Source of the DNA: Sialis fuliginosa
Lineage: Eukaryota; Arthropoda; Insecta; Megaloptera; Sialidae
Length of the DNA stretch: 64,000 bases
Direction of reading: 5' to 3'
Assembly (NCBI GenBank): GCA_961205875.1
Contig: OY540818.1
Coordinates: 15,164,761-15,228,760, forward strand
Positions 1 to 9,446 of the stretch are shown here, piece by piece. Every line of letters begins with the position of its first letter. The stretch's first letter is position 1. Under the pieces are notes generated by a model, which made no database searches, was not told the origin of the DNA, and saw only the letters and a list, made by a program, of their open reading frames with translations. The position numbers and the translations under genes are program-made.

Positions 1-1040
1 TATGACTTTTCAAAAAAGCTACTGTGAATTAAATATCTTTAATGTATTAATATTCGCATGCACGCAGGCACGCATATCTGTGGCAGAACAAAATGTTAAA
101 ATTAATATTCACAACATGAATTAAATAATCGATACAACAAGAATTAGAATATCCGAATGCGCGAAGAATTTTACATTCGATTTTAAAATATCCCACAGAA
201 GTGTTGTTGTTTTACAACGTGAAGAGAGTTTTTAAATAACTTCTCTACGCACAGATGTGAATATTACAAAACCGCCGCATGGGTGTTAATCAACGCAAGG
301 TTAAAACGTTCATCCTAAACATTTACTAATCGTTGATGTTATATTTTGAATACTGAATAACGTATATCGAGGTTACTAACAGTACTAATATATCGGATGG
401 TTTATTTAAATTAAGACAAGGAAATATCTCGAAAACTAAGGATTTTCACGGAGAATATTTGGTACAAAAATTTCAGGATTAGGGAAACAAAAGGACCTTG
501 AGTGGAGGCGACAAGGTTAATGAAGTTAACTTAATTTTTCAAATGGAATTCTATTTATTTATTTGCAGATTCATATTTTACAGAAAAAAATTAAAAAATA
601 TTAAAATTAATGTTGATTAAAAAAAATTACGTTAAAAGTTTAAGAAGGAACTTTTCAGACAAGTTTTCTTTTTCTCTGCAAAAAAATAAATAGATTTCAA
701 ATCAAAAGTATTTTTGGTTGCCCAGTGTTATTTGCGGTTATAAACTACATACATAGATACATATATTTGGAGTTGTGATTCACAGATTTTTCCTTTGGTA
801 TTAATGTTGAACATCCCTATTAACTGTGTAATGGAAAGATTACTTAAATAGTGAACACTGACGAAAGCTTTTAATGAGCCAGTATGCGGGTTAGTTACCT
901 ATCTATATAATTACATCCCTTCATAGTAATTGAAGCACATAGAAAACGCTACATTTGTAATATTGACTACTTCAAATTAAATATACCTAAAGAAATATGT
1001 GGGATTGACAAGACAATTTATCTATATGCATTATTTAATA
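1..1040. other. A+T-rich DNA, no gene seen
   Basis: No reading frame of useful length, no splice-bounded exon and no inverted-repeat element was recognised here. The sequence has the same A+T-rich, homopolymer-rich texture as most of the window. Confidence 0.5.
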
Positions 1041-1913
1041 AAAAATAGCATTTCATATTAATTTACACGCTCAGTTATAAAACTATAATACCTCTACGTC
1101 TTATTTTCTAGTATTTTAGTCGATATTTGTATGACGAGTTGAAGTTCACTGTAGGAAATTTCACTAAAAAATTTCGAATTTTTGATTTCGTTAAAAGTAG
1201 GTTTATTGTATAGAAAATCACGTGAAAAGTTGAATGCTTCAAACCGCAGGTCTGTATCTCAAACCGTTCTCGAGATATAGCCTCTCAAAGTTTAAGTTTT
1301 TTCAAAATTTTGGAGATAAAAGGCCATAACTTTTGAACGCGTGGTCGGAATTGATTTTAGTTGACGGATTTGGAATCAGCGTGTCAAAATCTATATAATG
1401 ACATATATAATACCTTAAAACTTGAAAAAAAAAATTTCGCGAAAAATCGAAAAAATTCAAAGGGGTATACCTTAAAAAAATGTCGATTTTTGGCAAAATT
1501 TTTTTTGTCGGATTTTAAAGTATTATACATGTCATTATATAGATTTTGACACGCTGATTCCAAATCTGTCAACTAAAATCAATTCCGACAACGCGTTCAA
1601 AAGTTATGGCCTTTTTTCTCCAAAAATTTGAAAAAACTAAAACTTTGAGAGGTTATATCTCAAGAACGGTTTGAGATACAGACCTGCGGTTTGAAACAAA
1701 CAACTTTTCACGTCATTTTCTATACAATAAACATTAACGTAACATTTAACGTAATCAAAAATTCGACATTTTTTAGTGAAATTTCCTGCAGTGAACTTCA
1801 ACTCGTCATACAAATATCGACTAAAATACAAGAAAATAAGACGTAGAATCATTTAGTCACTATATAAATATTTAAATAAGAATTTAAAAAAGTAAAAGCT
1901 ATCTACGCCACTG
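1041..1913. repeat. Family A long-palindrome element, copy 1
   Basis: The core 1096-1845 is a near-perfect inverted repeat: the left arm starts TACGTCTTATTTTC and the right arm ends GAAAATAAGACGTA, with the centre near 1470. Outside the core, the left flank from 1041 is shared with copy 3 and the right flank to about 1900 with copies 2 and 3. At 1901-1913 it ends in ATCTACGCCACTG, the reverse complement of the left end of copy 2, so this is probably the true terminus. It looks like a non-autonomous DNA element. The 62-residue frames on both strands here are mirror images caused by the palindrome and are not genes. Confidence 0.8.
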
Positions 1914-1990
1914 GGTAGGATTATTATATGGTAGCCACGTAAAAACATATTATACATATGTTTGGTAATGATTTAAATGTTTTGTTGATA

Positions 1991-2005
1991 TGAGCTACGC
2001 CACTG
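1991..2005. repeat. Second CTACGCCACTG terminus
   Basis: GAGCTACGCCACTG repeats the terminal motif found at 1901-1913 about 90 bp further on. It may be the end of a second, nested or adjacent element of the same type. The matching other end was not found. Confidence 0.35.
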
Positions 2006-2576
2006 GGAAAGTGTTGAATTAAATGATTTTGTTTATGTGTGCATATCAAAAAATGAATCAAGAATTTACACAGTGGCAGGTTAGGGTAGGCCATAACAAT
2101 AACCCTCGCTTGCATTGAATCCATTCTAGTAGATGATAATTTTTTTGAATTTATTCCACATGGCAGGTTTTATTAGGTAATATATTTTTATTTATAAAAT
2201 CATGTAGTAGAAATGTATGAGTATTTATAGGCAATGATGATAAAAATATGTATATTAACAGTAAAGCTTAGAATTTATATAAACAAATTTTGTTAGTTTT
2301 AATTTGATTTTTTAAATAAAAATTTATAATATTAAAAATATCGCCGCGATTCAGATTAACAATTTAGGCGGGCCGGATGTAGCCCATATCTGGTTTAGAA
2401 GATTAATCTAATTATGTGACAGCCATTATAATAACAAATATACGGGTAACTTTTTAAGTATAGTCTTTTCCAGTCAAGGCAAAATATCTCGTAATCTATA
2501 TAAGCTAGAAACTTGAAAATGTAGTTATATTCTCTAGACTCTAAACTGCCTAGATAAAGATTTAAATTGTTTTAAT

Positions 2577-2592
2577 GGGGGGGGGGGGGGGG
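2577..2592. repeat. G16 homopolymer run
   Basis: A run of 16 consecutive G residues in otherwise A+T-rich DNA. The length may be unreliable because homopolymers are error-prone in sequencing. Confidence 0.8.
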
Positions 2593-5500
2593 TAGTAATT
2601 TATAGAGTTAAATTATAAAGTTAAACAAAAAAAATACAAATTCAAACCATTAGAATCTGACCCTATTCTTATTTTTCGTGTAATTCAAAGTTAGAGGGTT
2701 CTAAAGCAAGCAAAATAAAAAAATAAAAAAATTGGCGCCTGCATGTGGTTCTAAATAGTTGACGTAGGTATCTTTTTTCTATAATATTCGACAATCAATA
2801 CAAGGCCTGGGAATATTATAATAAACTCTAAAATATAACATGGAGCTAAAAATTAAACTTCAGCATAAATTTTCAGTATAAAACAAAATTGCGAATTATT
2901 GTCAGACTGATTGAAATCCCACTATTGAAATGAAATTAAATTTATCAGTCATATTAACAATTGAATGTAATCTATTTTACAGAAACAAGCGATATTAATT
3001 TTGAATTCGTCGGTTGATTAAACATTTAATATGGAGTTAATCGATTTTAACGTAATTTTGTGCAGCGAGGATAAGCGATTAATGTAAACATTAAAACGCA
3101 TTTGCATTCGTATTACTTTCATAATTATATTATTATTGAGATACATACTTGTGCAGTGTTTTAAATGTCAAATATGGTATAGAATTTATGTCATATAAAT
3201 GTTGTTTATTGTTTATTTAATATGTATTGATATCATTAGCACATGTTCATAACAGAATATTTACAGTAGGAGTGAGAACTCTAGTTTTTGAATTAACAGG
3301 TTGTATAATAGGATTATTATTTTATTGTATTAAATTAAAATTTAGTTTAATTAGTACCTATGAGTAATGTCATGTGCACTATTAAAGTTACAGAAATAGA
3401 TTATTAATTATACATAAACTGCTGTGACCTTTACATGATTTTTTTGAAATGATTCGTTGAACCGAAAAAAAAATGGGTGTGACTGTGTCGGGATGCACAG
3501 TCGAGAGAATGACGTGAATACGTAGCAGTGGGGTTAAATAAAACTCAGACTAGTATTGTATAATATAGTTACCTATTTTTTACGATTTGTACAAAATCAT
3601 GGAAATGCGAAATTAAATTGTTTTGTTTTGATTTTTAGTTGTATCACGTAGATCTAATCGAGATTTATAATTTGAGACCAAAACCTGCGTGGTAGCTGCT
3701 CTGAGTATTGACATATACTGATTATAAATTTTCGCTAGCGCACAAACTGATCTCAGCGCGTTACACAAGTTTCTGAAATGCCCACCCAGTATCTGGTGTA
3801 AAATATTGGACGTTATTCACGTCAAAATATAATATTCTGTTACGAAACATTTCAATAATAATTAGAAAGATTCAAAATTTGATGCGCTTTAAAAATGGCA
3901 GGTGAGCATCTACATTATCTTTACAACATATCACTGTTAAGGTTTTAAAGAGTGACAGTGATTTGGGAAAAACTCTAAACCCTTGGAAAATAAGACAGCC
4001 CTGCAACGAGAGAATTCAGACAGTGTAAAAGAATGAAGCTGGAACTTTAGCTAGTGTCGCGTTTTGAATTCTCTCTCTACGGCAATACCTGTATGATACT
4101 TTTACAAAAAAAGAAAGATGAATGTACTATAATGTCTGAATTTTACTAAAAACAATCTTTATCAAATTAAATTATGATAACAGAGGTCATATTTTATTTA
4201 TCGTCTATACGTCTGATATGGTGATAATTAAATTATGTAATTTATATGTTGAAAAACATTTTTTGAAATTTTATGTACATATTTTCATTTTATTTGAATT
4301 CTTATTACAAAATATTATTGATATAAAAATCTGTATTATGTACACAATAAATATGAATATGTACTTAATTAGAAAAAATATCATAATTTATATATTTAAT
4401 CATAGATAAATACTCGAAAAAAATGTTTATAAATTGATGGTTATAAAATTTCAACAATTATTTACTCAATTTTTGTGATATCAAAGAGTAGTTTATGTAA
4501 TTTAAGATATTATAAAGTGTTTAGAACAATGGTTTTCAAACGGAGTGCCGTGAGTGGTATTTTTTGTAATTTTTGATTAAATGCATTCAATTTAAATTTA
4601 AGATTCAAAACAATACTAATGATAATCAAATAAATGTATTGGTTTTCCGCAAATTTTAAATTTTTTTGAAATATAGGTGTCTTCAACTAAAAAGTTTGAG
4701 AAACACTGATTTACTATATAAATTAGTAAACAAAATAATTTTAGGAACACCAAATAAAAATTTCCACACATTTTATTGAATATAACTCAATATGAGTAAT
4801 TTTTAGTTGAAAATACTTTATTTTATTATTATAATTATTAACAATGTAAGATGGGTATATTTTTAAACTGAGATTTAGTTTAGATATACGTTCTTAGTTC
4901 TTACCTATATGTAATATATATGTGTAACTAAGTAGAGTACAACCTCCTTTGATGTATACTAAACGTATGAACCTCTCCTAAAGTATACAATTTACCTCCC
5001 TGAACGTATATTATTTGGGATTGTTTAATGTTTATGTTTTTTTTAAGTATAATTTAACGTGGAATGAGTTTTTATCAAGAATGCGGGGGTAGAAAGGGAA
5101 TATACTTTTAGAGATGTTATCACGTCCCAAGTGTAAACGTTTAGGGAAGTTCTACTGTACTAATATTTTACTTATTTTTATTGTTTTCTTTAGACTGCAG
5201 TTCCAAGGACAACCACTAAGCTGCTGTATGCATTTATAGCAGAAATACATTGGAATAATATAATATTTTCAGATTAGATATTGTATAATCATTGGTAAAT
5301 TATATTTGTTTACACTTTTCAGAGCGTAATAATTAAGTATTTCAGCAATATTTAAAATTCATTATCAATTTTAATTGTCTAGTTTTTATTTTTTTATTTC
5401 TTGACCTTTTATCAAAAGACCTTTATAAAATATATTTTTAATATGACTGGTTTAGGTTGAATTTGATGTATTTATTATATAAAATATTATTTTATTATTA

Positions 5501-5890
5501 ACTTTATTTTTTTTACTAGTCACTACGTGACTTAAAGAGCGCTTAAGTTAATAAAAAAAAATATGGTAACTTCTGAACCTGGTGGGATAAACTGGAACCC
5601 CGAAAATTACAACTTACTATTTGAATAGGTACCTAGCTTGTTTATTTTAGGGTACATGATCAGGATAATATAAATTTTTTCTGGGTACCCCACTAGTGTG
5701 AATAATAATGTATTAACATGTATAGTATATCCTTTTTTTGTATAAACATAAACCTATTCGTAATTAACTAACTTATGAAAATTTTTCTACTTAATAGTTA
5801 TTAAATAGTTAACTAATGTACATATTCTTATAATAAATTCTAAAACGAAAAAGTTCAAATAAAAAAAAATATTGCGAGGAAGCAACATAC
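2593..5890. other. A+T-rich DNA with one repeat fragment
   Basis: No gene is supported in this stretch. It holds a fragment of dispersed repeat family E near 3880-3930 and a small 11-bp-arm inverted repeat (GAGAGAATTCA at 4008-4018 and its complement at 4065-4075). Open frames here, such as the one at 4218-4409, are A+T-rich, low in complexity and lack any splice or family signal. Confidence 0.45.
3875..3930 (+). repeat. Dispersed repeat family E fragment
   Basis: The phrase 'aaaatggcaggtgagcatct' resembles 'aaaataggaggtgcacatct' in the clearer copy at 23540-23860. That likeness, rather than a gene start, explains the ATG followed by a donor-like GGTGAGC. Confidence 0.4.
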
Positions 5891-6179
5891 CTGGAACATC
5901 ATCTGACATGTTACCGCACTTTTTTGAATACACACGGTAACTATTGCACTTTTTGAGAACAGTGGCGTCTCTTGCAGGTCCTGTCAATGGAAGTGGAGTA
6001 CGCCGATCCTGTCTTGTGTGATATGCGGCAGAAGTCGGTACTAATCTTGCGACAGTTCGGCATCTACTGATGGGACTGACTCCAGTACCGCCAGTTTGAA
6101 TAATCGTCGCTACCATAGTACCCATGACCCCCCTTACGCCCCCCGCTATCACCGTCGCTGTCGTCACTGATAACGACAT
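5891..6179 (-). CDS. Candidate first coding exon, unknown protein (partial)
   Basis: On the minus strand a 318-bp exon is bounded by an acceptor (TTTTAATCTTTTCAG|CATC, junction at 6208) and a donor (GTTCCAG|GTATGT, junction at 5891). The ATG at 6179-6177 has A at -3 (GAAACCATG). A TGA lies in frame upstream within the same exon, so this ATG would open the protein. The frame stays open for 96 codons plus one base into the donor (phase 1). The exon is clearly richer in GC than its surroundings. The peptide has a Gly/Val/Ala/Thr-rich stretch at residues 8-34, then a basic, Pro-containing part (RQDRRTPLPLTGPARD, 57-72) and three Cys at 40, 78 and 88. I recognise no family. A second frame is open for the first 47 codons, so the frame choice rests on the ATG and the donor. 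Confidence 0.5.
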
Positions 6180-6208
6180 GGTTTCTGTTATGATTGGTCA
6201 CCAAGATG
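6180..6208 (-). other. Putative 5' untranslated part of the 5891-6208 exon
   Basis: The 29 bases between the CAG acceptor (6209-6211) and the ATG at 6179 contain an in-frame TGA. They would be 5' untranslated sequence, which implies at least one non-coding exon further upstream on the minus strand. Confidence 0.4.
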
Positions 6209-6211
6209 CTG

Positions 6212-6899
6212 AAAAGATTAAAATTTGGTTAGGTTTTTCAGCAATTAGAATCAGCTGGTAATATGATAAAAATATTCTACAAAATTACGGTTTGTTTCGA
6301 TAACGGGTACAGAATACAGAATGAAGATCACCGACTTGTTTGAAAAGAGACAAAAATATCACAAAGTCCTTGGTTAACCGATTGCTTCAACGGGAAGTAG
6401 CCATATAATAAATATTTTCGACAACTGAATACAAATATATGTATGTATACAAATTGTCATACATATGTAAATTATAAAGTTAGTAATAATTATGTACACA
6501 TATTTGTAACATAAAGGAATATTGTTTGGGTTTGAAGGCCAGATTTTACATTCCGATTAATTGATATTCTTTGATTTTTACTTAATTATTTTAATAGCGT
6601 CTATCGTGTTTTCTAAAGGTCATTTATAATTCACAAAAAAATTATAATTTATGGGTTTTCGTTAAACAGCTTAAACACAAATATATCTTAATAATAAAAA
6701 AATGGCTGTCGAAAGGAATTATTTAGATTCAAAGACATAACCAGGACCTACCAACAAAAATAATTATAAAATACAGGTAACATAATTTAATATAGGGAAT
6801 ATTTTACTATGTACAAAATTTTATAGAAAATTGAATGCTCTCCAAAAAATATGATATAAAGTTTTCACATAATTTGTGTCGTTCTTGAGATGCCTTGAC
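6212..6899. other. A+T-rich DNA, no feature seen
   Basis: If the exon call is right, this is intron sequence upstream of the acceptor at 6209. No other signal was recognised. Confidence 0.4.
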
Positions 6900-7160
6900 A
6901 AAATAAATATATTGGAATGTCACCCCTACTCCTTACACACGATTTTGATGATTTTTAAATGGAACCGTCTACTAACCAGACCGAACCAAAAAACCGAGTT
7001 TCATTATTATATATGTGTATAGGTTCAGTGGTTTATGAGTTATGCGTGTGACAAAGAATACACACACAGATGGACAGACAGACACGAGACAAGAAAAAGA
7101 TCACGTGAAAATTTTGAAATCGTAGAACAGCTTTTTTTATTTAAAAATGATTGCTTCTCG
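6900..7160 (-). repeat. Dispersed repeat family F, copy 1 (minus)
   Basis: Contains 'gtttatgagttatgcgtgtg' followed by 'cagatggacagacagacacg' and 'attttgaaatcgta'. Read on the minus strand it matches the copies at 40005-40250 and 63210-63370. The 'gacagacagac' string is typical of tails of short dispersed insect repeats. It is non-coding and probably a retroposon or Helitron-derived remnant. Confidence 0.6.
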
Positions 7161-7253
7161 TATCTTTCACATATTGGCGAGGAAGAAAAATGAATTATAT
7201 ACAAGTTATAAAGAACATCGAAAATATTAAAATATTATCCCTTTACTGCATAC

Positions 7254-7271
7254 GGTGCCATATATGGCACC
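7254..7271. promoter_or_regulatory. 18-bp perfect palindrome with a CArG box
   Basis: GGTGCCATATATGGCACC is a perfect 18-bp palindrome. Its core CCATATATGG (7258-7267) fits the CC(A/T)6GG consensus bound by SRF/MADS-box factors. Whether it is a working site or part of an old repeat cannot be told from sequence alone. Confidence 0.4.
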
Positions 7272-8129
7272 ACTAGTTAATTTTTAAAAACTCGTGGAAT
7301 TTTTTTCGCAGTGAAAATCTATGTGTTAAGGGGTTAATTAGATAGACAAATATTAAGAGGAAGTTATAAATTAAAACTAATAAAATATAATACACGTACA
7401 TACGTTTTTTTGGTAAATTTACAATTTTATTCTTGTTTACTATTTCTTTTCAACACAACAATAATTTAACAAATGTAGTAGAAAATTGACGTTGTCATTA
7501 CAACGTTAACAACTAATAAACCTATTTGCTCGAATATTTGTGAAACTACGTAATTATATAATTTGTATCTAAATACTCCTCGTGCTGAACATTATAAACT
7601 CACATAGAGTAATCTAATAACATTAATTAAGTCATAAAAGAAGGCAATTGAAATTGATAAAAAAGTTGTAATATATGTCGTGTATTTTTGTTTATTAATA
7701 TAAGTAAGTTATTTTTAATATACAGACGAATGTTATTTCGTGTTTTATATTAAAAAGAACTATATGTACCTATATTAACAATATGCCGGGTTTCATAAAT
7801 GATGATTACTTGCAGTTTAACGTAAGGTACAGTATTTTTATAATTAACAAATTTTTGTATGACAAAGAAAATTAAAAATTAAAATGTAATACTGCGTAGT
7901 AACGTTTTAAATGAACTTTACTTTGTGACTGACATTTTTACATTTGTATTTATAAAATGAATATGTAACTTTTTAAATTATTAAAAATTCATGGCTAACA
8001 TTCAAACAAAATTCATTATTTTTCAGGAAACTGAAATAAATAACAACAGAATTTGCAATGATTTGATGTCAGTGTTTCATTGTTTTTTTTTTTTACTAAT
8101 AATCATTTAAAATATTAGTGCGGTCTTTA

Positions 8130-8200
8130 AAAGTTTAAAATTTCATATCTGTATGAAGTTCCACCATTTTGGTTGTATATAGAACGTTCAAAGACCGAAA
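8130..8200 (+). repeat. Degenerate repeat family E tail
   Basis: 'ccattttggttgtatatagaacgttca' resembles 'ccgttttggctgtagagcgttca' of the family E copy near 23690-23715. It is a short, decayed fragment. Confidence 0.4.
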
Positions 8201-8414
8201 AATAAACACACATTCATGATTATATATTATTATTATTTTATTTGATGTATGTAAAAAAAGTAAAAATAAATAAATACCTGCTTAAAATAAATTTATAGGA
8301 CACTTTTTAGTCCACGTCATAATATAATTAAAAAAAAACTTAATAAAAATTGATTGTCAAATACATAATTTGACATTTTATTGTTCAAAGGTATCTGGAT
8401 ATTACGCGATAAAG

Positions 8415-8460
8415 GCAGATTATGATTGTACTACCATTAACATGTAAAGAAAAGTTGATT
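8415..8460 (+). repeat. Dispersed repeat shared with 13630-13672
   Basis: 'attgtactaccattaacatgtaaagaaaagttg' matches 'attgtactaccttcagaacgtaaagaaaagttg' at 13635-13672. It is a repeat fragment of unknown class. Confidence 0.55.
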
Positions 8461-8572
8461 GCCCATGGCGTCTGTATGTAGGATTTTCTTTCGTCAGCGT
8501 TAGCCGTTATAAAAAACTTTAAATATGTTTGTCTCAGTGACGACTCCATATCTAGCTCTAATTAACAATTAA

Positions 8573-8770
8573 AACTGGTATCATGAGGGTCGGCCGGCCC
8601 CCTACATGCACGAACCTCCGTTCCTGAAGATGCTAAAGCGCCGAACATCCGGTACTCGCCACGAGTCGCTACGTAATGAGATTATTAAAAAAAATGGGGG
8701 GTGCACACGATGGTTAGATTTTTAGAAAAACATCAAAACATGACCTGTGCCGGCCCCCACGATACCAGTT
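8573..8770. mobile_element. GC-rich inverted-repeat MITE (198 bp)
   Basis: The ends are inverted repeats: AACTGGTATCATGAGGGTCG on the left, and GATACCAGTT preceded by CCGGCCCCCAC on the right. TAAA lies directly outside ACTGG on the left and directly after CCAGT on the right, a possible 4-bp target duplication. The interior is GC-rich and non-coding. The superfamily is not certain. Confidence 0.7.
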
Positions 8771-8913
8771 AAAGGTTCAATCTCAAGTTACTATATACTT
8801 TATCATACAGTATACTTCCTGTATGTAGATTGTAGATATAAACAACCAAAAATGTATCGAAATAACACAATAAATGCATATTAAAAATATAAATTAAATA
8901 ATTGGAATATTGT

Positions 8914-8922
8914 ACTCACCTG
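8914..8922 (-). promoter_or_regulatory. Combined acceptor/donor CAG|GTGAGT
   Basis: On the minus strand GTATTTTCAG|GTGAGTACA joins an acceptor directly to a strong donor, 185 bp downstream of the donor of the signal-peptide exon. This is the form of a recursive-splicing ratchet point. If it were used as an ordinary acceptor, the frame from the upstream exon would read GEYNIPII and stop. The pyrimidine tract is weak, so the site is tentative. Confidence 0.3.
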
Positions 8923-9104
8923 AAAATACTTTAATATATTCAACTAATATTTATTTGAACTTTTCAAATAAATAAATGCAATAAAAATTTGACTAAATAC
9001 GTGTATTTACTTGTAATTAATTAATAAACGGTGTAAATTATCGTATTACCTAATACAAATATTTGAATATGATAACAACAATATCAACTATAAAAAACAC
9101 TCAC

Positions 9105-9174
9105 CTCGTTCTCTATCACAGACATAAACAAACTGAGTGACAATAATCATTAAAGTTTGCCAAGTTCTGATCAT
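9105..9174 (-). CDS. Candidate first coding exon with signal peptide (partial)
   Basis: The ATG at 9174-9172 (AAAAAATGATC, A at -3) opens a 23-codon frame that ends in a strong donor, GAACGAG|GTGAGT, at 9105 (phase 1). The peptide has Arg3, then a hydrophobic core LMIIVTQFVYVC (residues 8-19), then the charged segment DRER: the layout of a secretory signal peptide, possibly cut near Cys19. A plausible acceptor, GTTTTGCAG, lies at 9198-9200, giving a 93-base exon. No downstream partner exon could be fixed: a direct splice to the exon at 6208 would give an immediate stop. The LTR element starts only 91 bp upstream of the ATG, in the same orientation. The protein is unrecognised, and a chance frame is possible. 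Confidence 0.4.
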
Positions 9175-9260
9175 TTTTTATTTTAAGATTTTCTATACTG
9201 CAAAACTTTCCAGAGAAAGAAAATGTTACAAATGCAACATATTTTCTCGCTTTTTCATTC

Positions 9261-9265
9261 ATTAT
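9261..9265. repeat. Target-site duplication ATTAT (left)
   Basis: ATTAT immediately before the left LTR is repeated at 13502-13506 immediately after the right LTR. A perfect 5-bp duplication is normal for Ty3/Gypsy integration. Confidence 0.9.
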
Positions 9266-9370
9266 TGTTATATTTTTATTTAATTTAATATTTGATACAT
9301 GATTGATTTATATCTAATTCACATGTTCTCTTGTTTACATATTATTCCACAGTCATCTAGATATGTAACA
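9266..9370 (-). repeat. 3' LTR of the Gypsy element
   Basis: 105 bp, identical by eye to 13397-13501. On the minus strand it starts TGTTACATATC and ends AATATAACA. It is the downstream LTR, so transcripts reading past it would run towards the signal-peptide exon at 9174. Confidence 0.93.
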
Positions 9371-9385
9371 TGTTCTTTTTTTTTT
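9371..9385 (-). promoter_or_regulatory. Polypurine tract
   Basis: Read on the minus strand, ten A residues followed by GAACA abut the 3' LTR. This is the expected primer site for plus-strand cDNA synthesis. Confidence 0.75.
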
Positions 9386-9446
9386 ACAAAAATTTAATTT
9401 AATTTAATTTGCTTACATTAAGATTTATTTTATTTTATTTTTATCA

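Noticed and set aside
1361-1572. Two 62-codon frames on opposite strands with almost the same protein (also at 19693-19881 and 51332-51543)
   Set aside because: They straddle the centre of the family A palindrome, which makes both strands alike. The peptide is A+T-driven and follows repeat sequence, not selection on protein.
3895-3906. ATGGCAG followed by GTGAGC, looking like a start codon with a splice donor
   Set aside because: The surrounding words match dispersed repeat family E, so the signal is inherited from the repeat.
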